Positions 53,275 through 61,695 of a stretch of DNA of 64,000 nucleotides are shown one piece after another. The notes under the pieces are model-generated. The model was not told where the DNA came from. It saw only the letters and a list, made by a program, of their open reading frames with translations, and made no database searches. The DNA is taken from positions 1,405,002 to 1,469,001 of the forward strand of contig CAVQEK010000013.1 in NCBI GenBank assembly GCA_963711495.1, in the 5' to 3' direction. The number at the start of each line of letters is the position of its first letter. Within the stretch, counting starts at the first letter, position 1. The translations under genes were made by a program, and so were the position numbers. The stretch is from CAVQEK01 sp963711495. GTDB lineage: Bacteria; Bacteroidota; Bacteroidia; Cytophagales; Cyclobacteriaceae.

Positions 53275-53483
53275 GCCCAACGAAGTGCAGGTCTGAACAA
53301 ACGGCGGAGCCGCCCGCACGTTCAGAGCGATACGGAGTGTAGCGGAGTATTGCTCTGAACGTTGAATGTATGAGTAGTGCGGGATTTCGAAGCTCCTGAC
53401 TATCAAATCACAATGACTTTTATTGATTGTTATAATGTTCATATTTAGCACTTTCCCCGCATTACTTATACATATTGTTGAAC
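53275..53483. other. attC-like site 11 (209 bp with mini-hairpin)
   Basis: Perfect cores GCCCAAC and GTTGAAC. Stem TGTATGAGTAGTGCGGG against CCCGCATTACTTATACATA (three mismatches). The block 53281-53362 inserted near the left core equals 49500-49582. The recombinase/transposase unit starts at the right core. Confidence 0.8.
53320..53360. repeat. 41-bp mini-hairpin, copy 4
   Basis: GTTCAGAGCGATAC against GTATTGCTCTGAAC. Preceded by the same 40-bp leader as copy 2, with a partial hairpin (AGTGCAGGTCTGAAC) at 53284-53298. Confidence 0.85.
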
Positions 53484-53575
53484 TAAACCTTCGGTAGTTA
53501 AAATCTTCGGCATCAAATTACGGCGATAAAAATAACTATTAATCATTTTTGAAGCTCACCAAAAACAGAAAAGTT

Positions 53576-54478
53576 ATGAGTTTCAAAAAGAGTGATTACT
53601 ACACCGTGGTGGAACAGGCTAAAGATATTGTTCCCGGATTCAGAGATGCTTATTATCAATTCATCGAGCGTGCTGCCATTGAACAAAAAAGCAAGAGCCT
53701 GATAGGAAACTACATCCGCAGTGTAGCCCACGTGGCCCTGCACTTTGGGGTAGTTCCACACCAGGTCAGCGCTGATGAAATCAATTCCTATTTGTACCGG
53801 ATATCGGTGCATGAGGGAAAGTCAGAAGGTTATTTCAAACAGGCTGTCTTTGGATTGCGCTACTGGTTCCGGCTATTTGGCCAACAGGAGAAGGTCTTGC
53901 GTATGCCTCCCATCAAGAAAAAGCAGACCCTTCCTGTGGTATTGTCCAAACAGGAATGTAAAGTGTTGTTCAAAGCGCCCCGAACCCTCAAGCACCGCTT
54001 TCTTTTGGCTTTTGCCTACAGTGCCGGCTTGCGGATGAATGAGCTTCGGCTACTCAAACTTTCAGAGGTCGACGCTCACCGGCAGCAAATCCATATCCGG
54101 CAAGGAAAAGGCAAAAAAGACCGCTATGTGGTATTATCTAACCTTATTACAGAAAAGCTTCCATTTTATCTCAATGAAGTAAAACCCAGGGTTTATCTCT
54201 TTGAAGGATCAACCCCCGGAGAACCCATGGGAGAACGCAGCATCCAATACGTGATCAATGAAGCTTTGGCTAAAACTTCCATCCAAAAGGCCGTCTCCAT
54301 GCATACCTTGCGACATAGTTTCGCTACTCATCTTTTGGAAGATGGAGTGGATATTTATTCTATTCAAAAGCTCCTGGGCCACAGCCGTATTGAAACCACC
54401 ATCATCTATCTGCACATAGCACAGGTAAAACCACGTCTGGCCCATAGTCCTCTGGACAGCTTATACGGCAAGCTATGA
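53576..54478 (+). CDS. Tyrosine recombinase (IS91-associated integrase)
   Basis: 300 residues from the ATG at 53576 (a TTG at 53549 adds nine). N-terminal SAM-like domain (SLIGNYIRSVAHVALHFGVV, ISVHEGKSEGYFKQAVFGLR), then a complete catalytic set: Arg 153 in AGLRMNELRL, Lys in GKGKKDRYVV, His 243 and Arg 246 in HTLRHSFATHLLEDG, His 269 in LGHSRIE, Tyr 278 in IIYLHIA. It looks active. It is close to XerC/D and IntI-like enzymes but I see no IntI-specific extra helix between the catalytic motifs. Its stop overlaps the transposase start (ATGA). Confidence 0.88.
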   Translation: MSFKKSDYYTVVEQAKDIVPGFRDAYYQFIERAAIEQKSKSLIGNYIRSVAHVALHFGVVPHQVSADEINSYLYRISVHEGKSEGYFKQAVFGLRYWFRLFGQQEKVLRMPPIKKKQTLPVVLSKQECKVLFKAPRTLKHRFLLAFAYSAGLRMNELRLLKLSEVDAHRQQIHIRQGKGKKDRYVVLSNLITEKLPFYLNEVKPRVYLFEGSTPGEPMGERSIQYVINEALAKTSIQKAVSMHTLRHSFATHLLEDGVDIYSIQKLLGHSRIETTIIYLHIAQVKPRLAHSPLDSLYGKL

Positions 54479-55643
54479 GCAGGCCAGCACTTGAACTGGC
54501 AGACATTATAAGGCATTATGGCGGACAATTTGAACAAGACTATAAGCCGCTTGGTCACCACAGCCGGGTATTGAACGCCATTGCCAAATGCCGGACATCA
54601 GCACTGGGTGGCCATATGGATGCCTGTGATCATTGCGGACATGAGCGCATTTCTTATAATTCCTGCCGCAACCGCCATTGTCCAAAATGTCAGGGGACCA
54701 ATCGTGAGCGTTGGATTTTGGCCCGCCAGCAGGACCTTTTGCCTGTCACTTATTTTCACGTTGTTTTTACCTTGCCTGAGGATCTCAACGACCTTTGCCT
54801 GCATCATCCAAAAGAAATGTACAACATGTTGTTTCAGGCCGGCAAGGAAACAGTGATGCAGTTTGGACACGACCCAAAACATCTTGGCGCCAATACCGGA
54901 CTTATCGCGGTGCTGCATACCTGGGGACAACAGTTGTGGCTGCATCCGCACCTGCATTGCATTGTGCCGGGCGGAGGTATCACCCAGGCCGGGCATTGGA
55001 AACATGTCAAAAACAATGGCAAATATTTGTTTTCGGTAAAGGCCATGAGTCTGGTATTCAGAGGGAAATTTATGGAAAAGTTCAAGGCTTATTGTCTTTG
55101 CAATAAACTGTCCCCGGATAATGACTTGCTCCATAAACTTTACCGGAAACATTGGGTGGTTTATGCCAGGCAGCCCTTTTTGGGGCCCGGTCAGGTAATT
55201 GAATATCTGGGCAGATATACACACCGAATTGCCATTTCCAATCACAGAATAAAAGCTATTGCTGATGGCAAAGTAACTTTTACTTACAAAGACTACCGGC
55301 AGGAGGGCAAACAAAAAATGATCACCCTGGATGCCTGTGAGTTTTTGAGGCGTTTTTGCCTATCCATATACTTCCGCCAAAATTCGTCAGGATCAGGCAT
55401 TACGGTATCCTGGCCAGCAGGGTCAAACCTCAACTCAAAATGCAGCAGATGAAAATGGGTATATCCATTGTCCCACAGGAAAAAATCACCTGGCAGCAGA
55501 TCAGCCGGGATAAATTGGGCTTTGATCCGCAAATCTGTCCTTGCTGCAAAACCGGTAAGATGCATACCATCATGCATTTTGCCGCTCATGCCCCACCTGA
55601 TATCAAAAAAATCGCCGGCAAAACAATTAAAAGACCAGAATGA
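54475..55643 (+). pseudogene. IS91-family transposase with a frameshift
   Basis: The first frame (54475-55452) shows the zinc-finger N-terminus (CDHCGHERISYNSCRNRHCP then KCQG), the HUH motif in WLHPHLHCIVPGGG and the tyrosine region YLGRYTHRIAISNHRI. It runs out of homology after EFLRRF. The rest of the protein (LPIHILPPKFVRIRHYGILA to CCKTGKMHTIMHF) continues in the -1 frame up to 55643. The shift lies in the T5 run near 55349-55353. One lost T, or slippage on that run, explains it. Without restoration the C-terminus is lost. Confidence 0.82.
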
Positions 55644-55874
55644 AAGCACCCCGATTTACGGCGTAATGGGCATCTCTTTGTCTAAAAACAGCTCTCAGCT
55701 ATAAATGAAGCCCGGAAACCTTCAAACACAATGATTGGATGGTCGGTAAACAAACCGGAAAATTAAACAGTCATCCTCAATGAGAGCAACAACTGTTAAA
55801 AGCCCCAAAACTTTTTAATCTCACAAGATACTTCCTCGATTAAATTCCCATAACCAGCAACTACCGAAGCCTCA

Positions 55875-55940
55875 GTTCAACACAGGCTTAAATCGAACCT
55901 CCGCTATCGCTGCGCTTCGTTTAAGCCTTATATGTTGGAT
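55875..55940. other. attC-like site 12 (66 bp, near-ideal)
   Basis: GTTCAAC (RYYYAAC) and GTTGGAT (GTTRRRY) both fit exactly. The inner arms AGGCTTAAA and TTTAAGCCT pair perfectly around a 27-nt segment with a CGCTATCGCTGCGC-like loop. It is the clearest integron-type site in the window and separates the recombinase unit from the next minus-strand cassette. Confidence 0.88.
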
Positions 55941-55951
55941 GCAGGTATTTA

Positions 55952-56347
55952 TCACAAGTCTTCGTCGTATGGTTTTTGATTGGTTCCTATGTGATATGTC
56001 ATTGAATAGCCATTTTCATTGGTAACATATCCTGTTACATCTTCAGTCTTTTCAATACCATTTAAATTATATTTTATAGAAACTCCACAATCTCCAGGAA
56101 TATGTAACCAAAGAGTTTTGCTATGTCCCTTCTTTAAGGTGCTTATTACTTTATCTTCACAACCAATGACATTTATTTCGGTCAAATCGACAGAGGTGTC
56201 ATTTACGAATTTAATGCGCAATGTATTGATCCAATTCATGGCAGCCCAGCAATATATAATGACAATAGGGATATTAATTGAAACCAATACAATTGTTCGA
56301 AATATTTTTCCCTTTAGTTCATTTTCAATAAAAATTTTAATTATCAA
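55952..56347 (-). CDS. Hypothetical membrane-anchored protein (cassette gene)
   Basis: 131 residues. One membrane helix near the N-terminus (IVLVSINIPIVIIYCWAAMN), then a short soluble beta-rich part with one Cys pair (INVIGCEDKVISTLKKGHSK, WLHIPGDCGVSIKYNLNG). Not a recognised family. It overlaps the end of the upstream small gene by 11 bp, so both are one unit in cassette 55935-56541. Confidence 0.65.
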   Translation of the reverse strand: MIIKIFIENELKGKIFRTIVLVSINIPIVIIYCWAAMNWINTLRIKFVNDTSVDLTEINVIGCEDKVISTLKKGHSKTLWLHIPGDCGVSIKYNLNGIEKTEDVTGYVTNENGYSMTYHIGTNQKPYDEDL

Positions 56348-56519
56348 TATAATTAAGAAATATAAGGTTAATTATTCCAGCGATAATAATAAACAAACCG
56401 CCAATTAACCCAAATACTATACCTGAAGTCGCAAGGAACATCAAAAAAATTATAGTCCCCATGATTAGAGACAAAATAGAAATTTGCTTGCTTTTTTTGA
56501 TAAGTCTATCAGTAGTCAT
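56337..56519 (-). CDS. Small two-helix membrane protein (cassette gene)
   Basis: 60 residues from the ATG at 56519 (MTTDRLIKKSKQISILSLIM), with two membrane helices (LIMGTIIFLMFLATSGIVFG and GLFIIIAGIINLIFL). The frame extending to 56633 enters the attC-like site and is not used. The start codon lies only 16 bp from the cassette end, as is common for cassette genes. Function unknown. Confidence 0.65.
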   Translation of the reverse strand: MTTDRLIKKSKQISILSLIMGTIIFLMFLATSGIVFGLIGGLFIIIAGIINLIFLNYIDN

Positions 56520-56727
56520 GTCTTCTATACTTGCTTCCAACGGTTGGCGGGTAAGGACAGTGCCGGGTAAACCGAACCTTACTTTTGAACCTGGACTAAA
56601 GTTAATAAAAATCAGTAAAGCACCAAACTGCAAACTGACTATTTCACTGAAGTTGACCCAGGTGTTTCAGTATAAATTGACCCACCCCCTCACCGGTGGA
56701 TCTGGTGGCTAAGTTACCGATAAAATT

Positions 56728-57453
56728 TTAATCATTATGCCGGAGAGACTTTCCTTTTAAATCTAACCGGTGCGCATGGGCAGTAAGTCTGTCCAAAATG
56801 GCGTCAGCCAAGGAAGGATCTGTCAGGTACTCATGCCATTTGGCCACCGGAAGTTGTGAGGCAACCAGGGTTGCTTTTTTTCTATACCGGTCTTCCAATA
56901 TTTGCAATAATGCGAGCCGGGTATCGGCATTGAGTGGTTGCAATCCAAAATCATCCAGGATGAGCAACCAGGTTTTTTCTATCTGGTTGAGTAGCTTAAT
57001 AAAGGTTCCGTCCAGTTTGGCCAGTGTCACTTTTTCAACAAAGCGGTTCATGTTCAGATAAAGGGTTTTGTATCCCATCAGGCAGGCCTGATGCCCCAGG
57101 GCGCAAGCCAGAAAACTTTTTCCCACACCAGTGGCACCGCACAGAAGAATATTTTCAGCTCTTTCTATCCAGGAGCAATCGGCCAGCAGGCCGAGTTGCT
57201 GCCGGGTCAGGTTGCGTTCTGTTGAGCATTTTACTTCTTCAAGCAAAGCTGCATACCGGAGCTTGCTGAGTCTGAGGTACATTTCGGTGCGTTTGAAGCG
57301 CTTGTTTTCCAGTTCTTGTTGTACAAGCTGGGCCAGCAGTTCATGAGCTTCCGGTTGGCTGTTTACCGGCAGGGACAACACGGCCTGATAGCCGCGCGCC
57401 ATACCGTGCAATTTGAGTTCCCGGAGTTGTTCCAGGGTAGCTTCTGTGTTCAT
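56728..57453 (-). CDS. istB: IS21-family helper ATPase IstB
   Basis: 241 residues. IstB/DnaC-like AAA+ protein: N-terminal domain LRELKLHGMARGYQAVLSLP, Walker A LLCGATGVGKSFLACALG, Walker B LLILDDFGLQPLN, sensor region LVASQLPVAKWHEYL and arginine-finger area ILDRLTAHAHRLDLKGKSLR. It helps IstA to select and load onto the target. It follows istA by 21 bp. Confidence 0.93.
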   Translation of the reverse strand: MNTEATLEQLRELKLHGMARGYQAVLSLPVNSQPEAHELLAQLVQQELENKRFKRTEMYLRLSKLRYAALLEEVKCSTERNLTRQQLGLLADCSWIERAENILLCGATGVGKSFLACALGHQACLMGYKTLYLNMNRFVEKVTLAKLDGTFIKLLNQIEKTWLLILDDFGLQPLNADTRLALLQILEDRYRKKATLVASQLPVAKWHEYLTDPSLADAILDRLTAHAHRLDLKGKSLRHND

Positions 57454-57474
57454 GTTAATTTGTATTTATTTGGG

Positions 57475-59037
57475 TTAAACATAATTTTCCGGTCCCCGCA
57501 CATTTTCGTTAGGGGGTGTTTTAAATTCCTGATCAGCGGTATTGTTTTGCCGCTTGTCCATATTGTTTTTAAGAATATTGTTAAGGATGCCGAAGCCCGC
57601 CTTTGGCCCCTGAAGCATCAGGGTACAGGCTGTTTCCAGACGATCTTTCCCATATTTGTTGCCCAGGCGCAAGATGCCCAGGCAGGCGTTATAGGTCTGC
57701 TCGGGAAAGGATTTTGACTCCAGTACCTGGGCGATGGCCTTGCGGGCAGCGGGGCCTGTCTTGGAGGCTTCCCGCAAGAAATAATCTGCATCCCAACCTT
57801 TCTGCTCCATGACAGCCCTGTGGTTGTCAGGCATATGTTCCGGTTGTGTGCTGTAGCTATGTTTGCGGTAGTTACGCCAATGCACAGCGATGCGCTTGTG
57901 TTCATGGTAAATCTCCACTGTTTCTGAAGTGTAAACCGCTTTGACCTTTTTTCCGCTGTAACTATAGGGAACGCTGTATTGATGCATATCCTCCCCCAGG
58001 ATGATGTGATAGTTTTTCTGTACTTTGGCCATCACTACTTTCTTTATTTCAAAAACCGTGGACGGAAGAGGCTTCAGGTGGGATCGTTCATACTGCTCGA
58101 AAACATCTTTCCTGCTGTAATCCCTGCCTTTGAAGTGACGGGTGTTCAAGACTTCCAGTTCGCTCCTGATCAGGGTATTGAGTTCCCGGATGCCAAAGCA
58201 AAGCTCATTTCTGATCTTGCCGTAGATGCGTTTATAGGTCACATTCACACTGGTCTCCACGGTGGCCTTATCACGAGGTTTTCTCACACGCGTAGCCATA
58301 AAGGTGGTCTGGTAATGTACCGAGAGCTGGTCGATCAGTTCGGTAAAGACAGGCTCGTAACGGCTGGATTTTTTCACAGCGCTTTTCAGGTTGTCACACA
58401 CGATGCATTGCGGAACGCCACCCAGATAGGAAAAAGCATGACTAAGTCCTCCCGCAAAATCCTCCTGTTTCTGACTTGGCAGTGCTTCGGCATAAATGTA
58501 GCTGCTGAATGGAAGTGCGGCGATCAACACTTCGCAGGAGATTTCTTCCCCGCTGTCCCGGTCAATATAGCTCAATTTGTCACCTGCAAAATCTACCATG
58601 AGCTTTTCACCCGGCTGATGGGAAAATACTGCCGTTACATCCTTCTGGCCAATATATTCATTGAGGTACTGACAAAAGCGGGTATAGCCATATCCTTCAG
58701 GAAATTCCTGGCGGTACTCCTCCCAAAGCAGTTGACGGGTCACGTGACGCTTCTTTAGCTCCCGGATATACTCCGGGAGTCGCTCCTGAAGTACCACGTA
58801 GCGACTCCCACTTGCAGGAGGCTTCTCCGGTTCAAATAACAGCTGCATTAAAGCTTCATCGCTTAAAGCAAGCGCTTTATGAAGATCATAGCCGTTTTTC
58901 TCGATTTGACGTAAATAACTTCTAATGGTATTGCGCGCTACTCCCGTATGACGCTCGATAGCCCGTATGCCAGTACCATTGATTTTTTGTTGTAAAATGT
59001 TTCGGATCTGTTCCATAGTTCTTCGTTTTCCAGCCAT
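57475..59037 (-). CDS. istA: IS21-family transposase IstA
   Basis: 520 residues. N-terminal HTH (IRAIERHTGVARNTIRSYLR), then the RNase-H-like DDE core: Asp in GEKLMVDFAGDKLSYID, Asp in QCIVCDNLKSAVKK, Glu in RDKATVETSVNVTYK. The C-terminal barrel follows (HQYSVPYSYSGKKVKAVYTS). Length and order are those of a complete IstA. First gene of the IS on the minus strand. Confidence 0.93.
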   Translation of the reverse strand: MAGKRRTMEQIRNILQQKINGTGIRAIERHTGVARNTIRSYLRQIEKNGYDLHKALALSDEALMQLLFEPEKPPASGSRYVVLQERLPEYIRELKKRHVTRQLLWEEYRQEFPEGYGYTRFCQYLNEYIGQKDVTAVFSHQPGEKLMVDFAGDKLSYIDRDSGEEISCEVLIAALPFSSYIYAEALPSQKQEDFAGGLSHAFSYLGGVPQCIVCDNLKSAVKKSSRYEPVFTELIDQLSVHYQTTFMATRVRKPRDKATVETSVNVTYKRIYGKIRNELCFGIRELNTLIRSELEVLNTRHFKGRDYSRKDVFEQYERSHLKPLPSTVFEIKKVVMAKVQKNYHIILGEDMHQYSVPYSYSGKKVKAVYTSETVEIYHEHKRIAVHWRNYRKHSYSTQPEHMPDNHRAVMEQKGWDADYFLREASKTGPAARKAIAQVLESKSFPEQTYNACLGILRLGNKYGKDRLETACTLMLQGPKAGFGILNNILKNNMDKRQNNTADQEFKTPPNENVRGPENYV

Positions 59038-59235
59038 TTTCCTTGGGTTTTTTACCCCAAAGAAAATCAGGTTCAGATTCCGGTGAAGGGTGGGTCAGTT
59101 TAAAGTGAAACACCTGGGTCAATTTCGATTGAAACACCTGGGTCAATTTGAAGTGAAATGGGTGGGTCAATATGGGGTGATATTATCAGCAAACAGAGAA
59201 AGGCATTGGCTTTACCCGTATGTTAGGCACTGGCG

Positions 59236-59580
59236 CTATTTTATTCCCTCAATTTTATTTATGTATACATTAAGAAGTTTGAACTTTTTTATATTTCGTT
59301 CAATACTTGGCCAATTATTGCTGAGAAATGCATGGAGTTCCCGGAGTTTTAAATTGCCGACTTTTATATGAATAACTTTTGGGGGCGGGTTTTTAACAAT
59401 AATCTTATTTGAGAAATCAACATCTTTTGTAATGATTATTAGATTACGTTTTTTAGAATAATCCCAAATTTCCTCGTCTGTCCATTCATCATTAAGATCT
59501 TTGACATGAATAAAGCGAGGGTTATTCCATAACTCAAAACGATAGGGAAGATTGAGGTCTACTATAAATGTCGGTTTCAT
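59236..59580 (-). CDS. DUF5615 PIN-like toxin
   Basis: 114 residues. FIVDLNLPYRFELWNNPRFI carries the first Asp of the PIN/Mut7-C fold, and NLIIITKDVDFSNKI the second acidic pair; VIHIKVGNLKLRELHAFL is typical of DUF5615. These proteins are candidate RNase toxins paired with DUF433 antitoxins. Its start overlaps the DUF433 gene by 4 bp. Cassette 59223-59876. Confidence 0.87.
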   Translation of the reverse strand: MKPTFIVDLNLPYRFELWNNPRFIHVKDLNDEWTDEEIWDYSKKRNLIIITKDVDFSNKIIVKNPPPKVIHIKVGNLKLRELHAFLSNNWPSIERNIKKFKLLNVYINKIEGIK

Positions 59581-59810
59581 GAAACCGTAGAAATGGAATA
59601 GCTGTTTTGCATTAAGTTAGCCGCGAATTTCAAGCATGCTTTAATGTCATTTTTATTGAGGGAAGGGTATTGATTAAGAATTTCTTCAACAGAATCTCCT
59701 GAACTCAAAAAATCAAGAATGGTTTGTACAGTTATTCTTTTGCCCCGGATTGTCGGTTTTCCGTTGCAAATTTTATCATCTATTGTAATTCTATCGAGTA
59801 ATTTGGCCAT
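59577..59810 (-). CDS. DUF433 antitoxin-like protein
   Basis: 77 residues. The DUF433 helix-turn-helix signature is complete: RITIDDKICNGKPTIRGKRI, VQTILDFLSSGDSVEEILNQ, YPSLNKNDIKACLKFAANL. DUF433 genes usually stand directly before DUF5615 genes, as here, and act as the antitoxin and operon repressor. Confidence 0.9.
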   Translation of the reverse strand: MAKLLDRITIDDKICNGKPTIRGKRITVQTILDFLSSGDSVEEILNQYPSLNKNDIKACLKFAANLMQNSYSISTVS

Positions 59811-59869
59811 ATGTACTTTTTACGAATTTACAATAAAATAGTTGGAATGCAATGAAAAATAGCGCTTGT

Positions 59870-59999
59870 GCCCAACGGTCGGCGGTATGAAAAGTTGCCG
59901 ATTGCGGGCGATTTACTTTCAAGTTACACAAAAGTTGAAGCGGGCTACAACCCTTGAATAACCTATTAAACCGGCAATTTTTTATACCGCTTGTTACCA
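59870..59999. other. attC-like site 14 (130 bp)
   Basis: GCCCAAC (exact RYYYAAC) to GTTACCA. The stem GCGGTATGAAAAGTTGCCG pairs with CGGCAATTTTTTATACCGC with two mismatches. GTTACCAGC recurs inverted as GCTGGTAAC at 61694. Confidence 0.85.
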
Positions 60000-60020
60000 G
60001 CTGGCATTCATTTATGTTTC

Positions 60021-61673
60021 TCAAAATGCTAATTCCCAACATCTTTCTAAAGCGTTAAAACATACTTGTAAATCCGTTTCAAATTGAACTTGGGTAATGT
60101 TGTCGCCAACGTGTTTTGCCAATTGTCTTTTCTTTTTACCAGTTATTATTTTTACTCCATTTGCATTTACTGCGTCCAATTCTGCCTGAGTTTTTCTCCA
60201 ATTTGTATATGTCGGGTCAGGTTGATTTGGATAACATTGTTCAATGTCTCTTTCTGCAAGACGAAAAAACTGGTTATTAGTATTCAAATGATTGTATGTT
60301 ACAAGAAATTGCGCAACTCCTGCTTGCTTTTGGGCACTTGGTTGGTCAATCAGAATTACCGCTCTGTCTTTATATATACTTGTTTCAAGTGGCGTAAAAA
60401 GTTTTTCAATTGCATTTATAGTCCTTTCTGCTTGGTCAATATCGCCATTTGCTTTGATAATTTGAATTGACGGTCTATCTGGATAAAATCTTTTTATTAC
60501 ACGAGTTAATAATTCTTGTTCACTAAGTCCTTCAACGATTAAAAAATTCCTTGGCAGTAATAAGTCAGCAGGGCTACCGCCTAATAGTTCATATACAATA
60601 TAAGGTTTCTCAAAATCTGTAACAGATTGAATAGAAGTTTCTCCGCTATTCTTTTCAACCTTAAAAAGTGTTTGACTTGCGTAGTTGTCTGCAACAAAAA
60701 CAGAAGAGTGTGTATTAATAAAAACTTGGTCTCGAGTTTGAGATAGTAAATGCAGAACGTTCTTTAAGTTGCGTTGAGCTGTTGGGTGTAAGTGTAATTC
60801 TGCTTCGTCAATAAAAAATAGGAATGACTTTCCAACGTCTTCATTTGCTTTTCTAAAATCTGCATATGCTTGAATTATTGCAAGCATTAAAGCTCTTTGC
60901 ATTCCATCTCCCTTTTCTTCTGCAAGAGTTTCAATACCATCGTCAACTGTCGTATCAAAATTTTTAAGCAGGTCGTCAAATACTGGTGCAGATACTTCAA
61001 ATTTTACTTTAGTGCAATCTGGAAATTGTTTTTCTAAATGAATTTTGACATTGTTACCGACATTATCAAATTCCGCTTTTATTTCTGAATTATCGGCTTC
61101 AAATAGCTCTCTAAACTTTTCTTGGAATTGCTGATATTGTTCATTTTCTTGTAATATTGCAGTCAATACTCCAGAAAGCATTATACCTATTGGTGTAGAT
61201 TTTCCATATTTTGCTACGCTGTCATAATATTGTTTGGTGTTAACATACTCAAACTTTGGTAAGAAGTCATTCAAGGCAGCATCAAAGCCAGTTCCAGGAT
61301 TGACTTCTTGTCCATTGACAAACATTTTACGTTTAGTTGGTAATAAACTTGTCCGTCTAAAAGTAACAGTGTCAAAACCACCAAGTGCATTTTCAATTTT
61401 GGTTCTATTTCCTGCATTTTGCATTTGAGCAGCACCATCAATTGCTCCTGTAAATGTTATTTCAACAACAATTTCTCGGTCGGTTTCTCTTTTATATTTC
61501 AAGTCTTCAATACGACTACTTTTTCCTATTCCATTAAAGAAAAATTCAACCGCTTCAAAAAAATTAGTTTTACCACAATTATTCTGTCCAACAAAAATAT
61601 TGAAGTCAGTTGTTGTGAATTCAGTCTGTTGAATAGACCTAAAGTTGTCAATTTTTATGTTGTGTATTTTCAT
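60021..61673 (-). CDS. OLD-family ATPase/TOPRIM protein (putative defence gene)
   Basis: 550 residues. SMC-like ATPase: KIDNFRSIQQTEFTTTDFNI, Walker A VGQNNCGKTNFFEA, signature-like EKGDGMQRALMLAI, Walker B FLFFIDEAELHLHP, His in INTHSSVFVADN. A C-terminal TOPRIM domain begins at NFLIVEGLSEQELLTRVIKR (conserved Glu) and has VILIDQPSAQK where a DxD is usual, so its nuclease centre may be altered. OLD proteins act against phages (P2 Old, Gabija GajA). No GajB helicase or PARIS AriB partner is beside it. It fills cassette 59994-61702 alone. Confidence 0.85.
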   Translation of the reverse strand: MKIHNIKIDNFRSIQQTEFTTTDFNIFVGQNNCGKTNFFEAVEFFFNGIGKSSRIEDLKYKRETDREIVVEITFTGAIDGAAQMQNAGNRTKIENALGGFDTVTFRRTSLLPTKRKMFVNGQEVNPGTGFDAALNDFLPKFEYVNTKQYYDSVAKYGKSTPIGIMLSGVLTAILQENEQYQQFQEKFRELFEADNSEIKAEFDNVGNNVKIHLEKQFPDCTKVKFEVSAPVFDDLLKNFDTTVDDGIETLAEEKGDGMQRALMLAIIQAYADFRKANEDVGKSFLFFIDEAELHLHPTAQRNLKNVLHLLSQTRDQVFINTHSSVFVADNYASQTLFKVEKNSGETSIQSVTDFEKPYIVYELLGGSPADLLLPRNFLIVEGLSEQELLTRVIKRFYPDRPSIQIIKANGDIDQAERTINAIEKLFTPLETSIYKDRAVILIDQPSAQKQAGVAQFLVTYNHLNTNNQFFRLAERDIEQCYPNQPDPTYTNWRKTQAELDAVNANGVKIITGKKKRQLAKHVGDNITQVQFETDLQVCFNALERCWELAF

Positions 61674-61695
61674 CGTTGTCGTTTTTTATGCTTGC

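Larger units (their letters stand above)
53477..55881 (+). mobile_element. IS91-type unit with tyrosine recombinase, in a cassette position
   Basis: The left end GTTGAACTAAACCTTCGGTA and the right end TACCGAAGCCTCAGTTCAAC are inverted copies with 17 of 20 bases matching (about 24 bp in all). The first and last 7 bases are at the same time the right core of site 11 and the left core of site 12. It carries a tyrosine recombinase and an IS91-type transposase on the plus strand, against the direction of most cassette genes. IS91-family elements prefer GAAC/GTTC targets, so insertion at a core and carriage as a true cassette both remain possible. Confidence 0.75.
56636..59188 (-). mobile_element. 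IS21-family insertion sequence, about 2553 bp
   Basis: Both ends start TGA and carry repeated blocks built on TTGACCCA(GGTGTTTCA), typical of IS21 multi-repeat termini. GCAAAC flanks both sides (56630-56635 and 59189-59194), a 6-bp target duplication. The genes istA and istB fill the inside, both on the minus strand. Confidence 0.9.
56535..59228. other. attC-like site 13, split by an IS21 element
   Basis: Left part TTCCAAC to 56635, right part 59195 to GTTAGGC (59222-59228). Joined across the IS they give a 136-bp site in which CGGGTAAGGACAGTGCC pairs with GGCATTGGCTTTACCCG (two mismatches). So the IS landed inside a complete attC-like site. Confidence 0.8.

Noticed and set aside
53576..54478. 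The tyrosine recombinase as the integron integrase IntI
   Set aside because: It is coupled to an IS91-type transposase, lies in the middle of the array in a cassette slot, and I see no IntI-specific insertion; an alignment would be needed to be sure.
54598..55314. 238-codon minus-strand open frame
   Set aside because: It is the shadow of the IS91-type transposase, whose zinc-finger and HUH motifs lie on the plus strand.
57979..58758. 259-codon plus-strand open frame
   Set aside because: Shadow of istA; no family features, while istA is complete on the minus strand.
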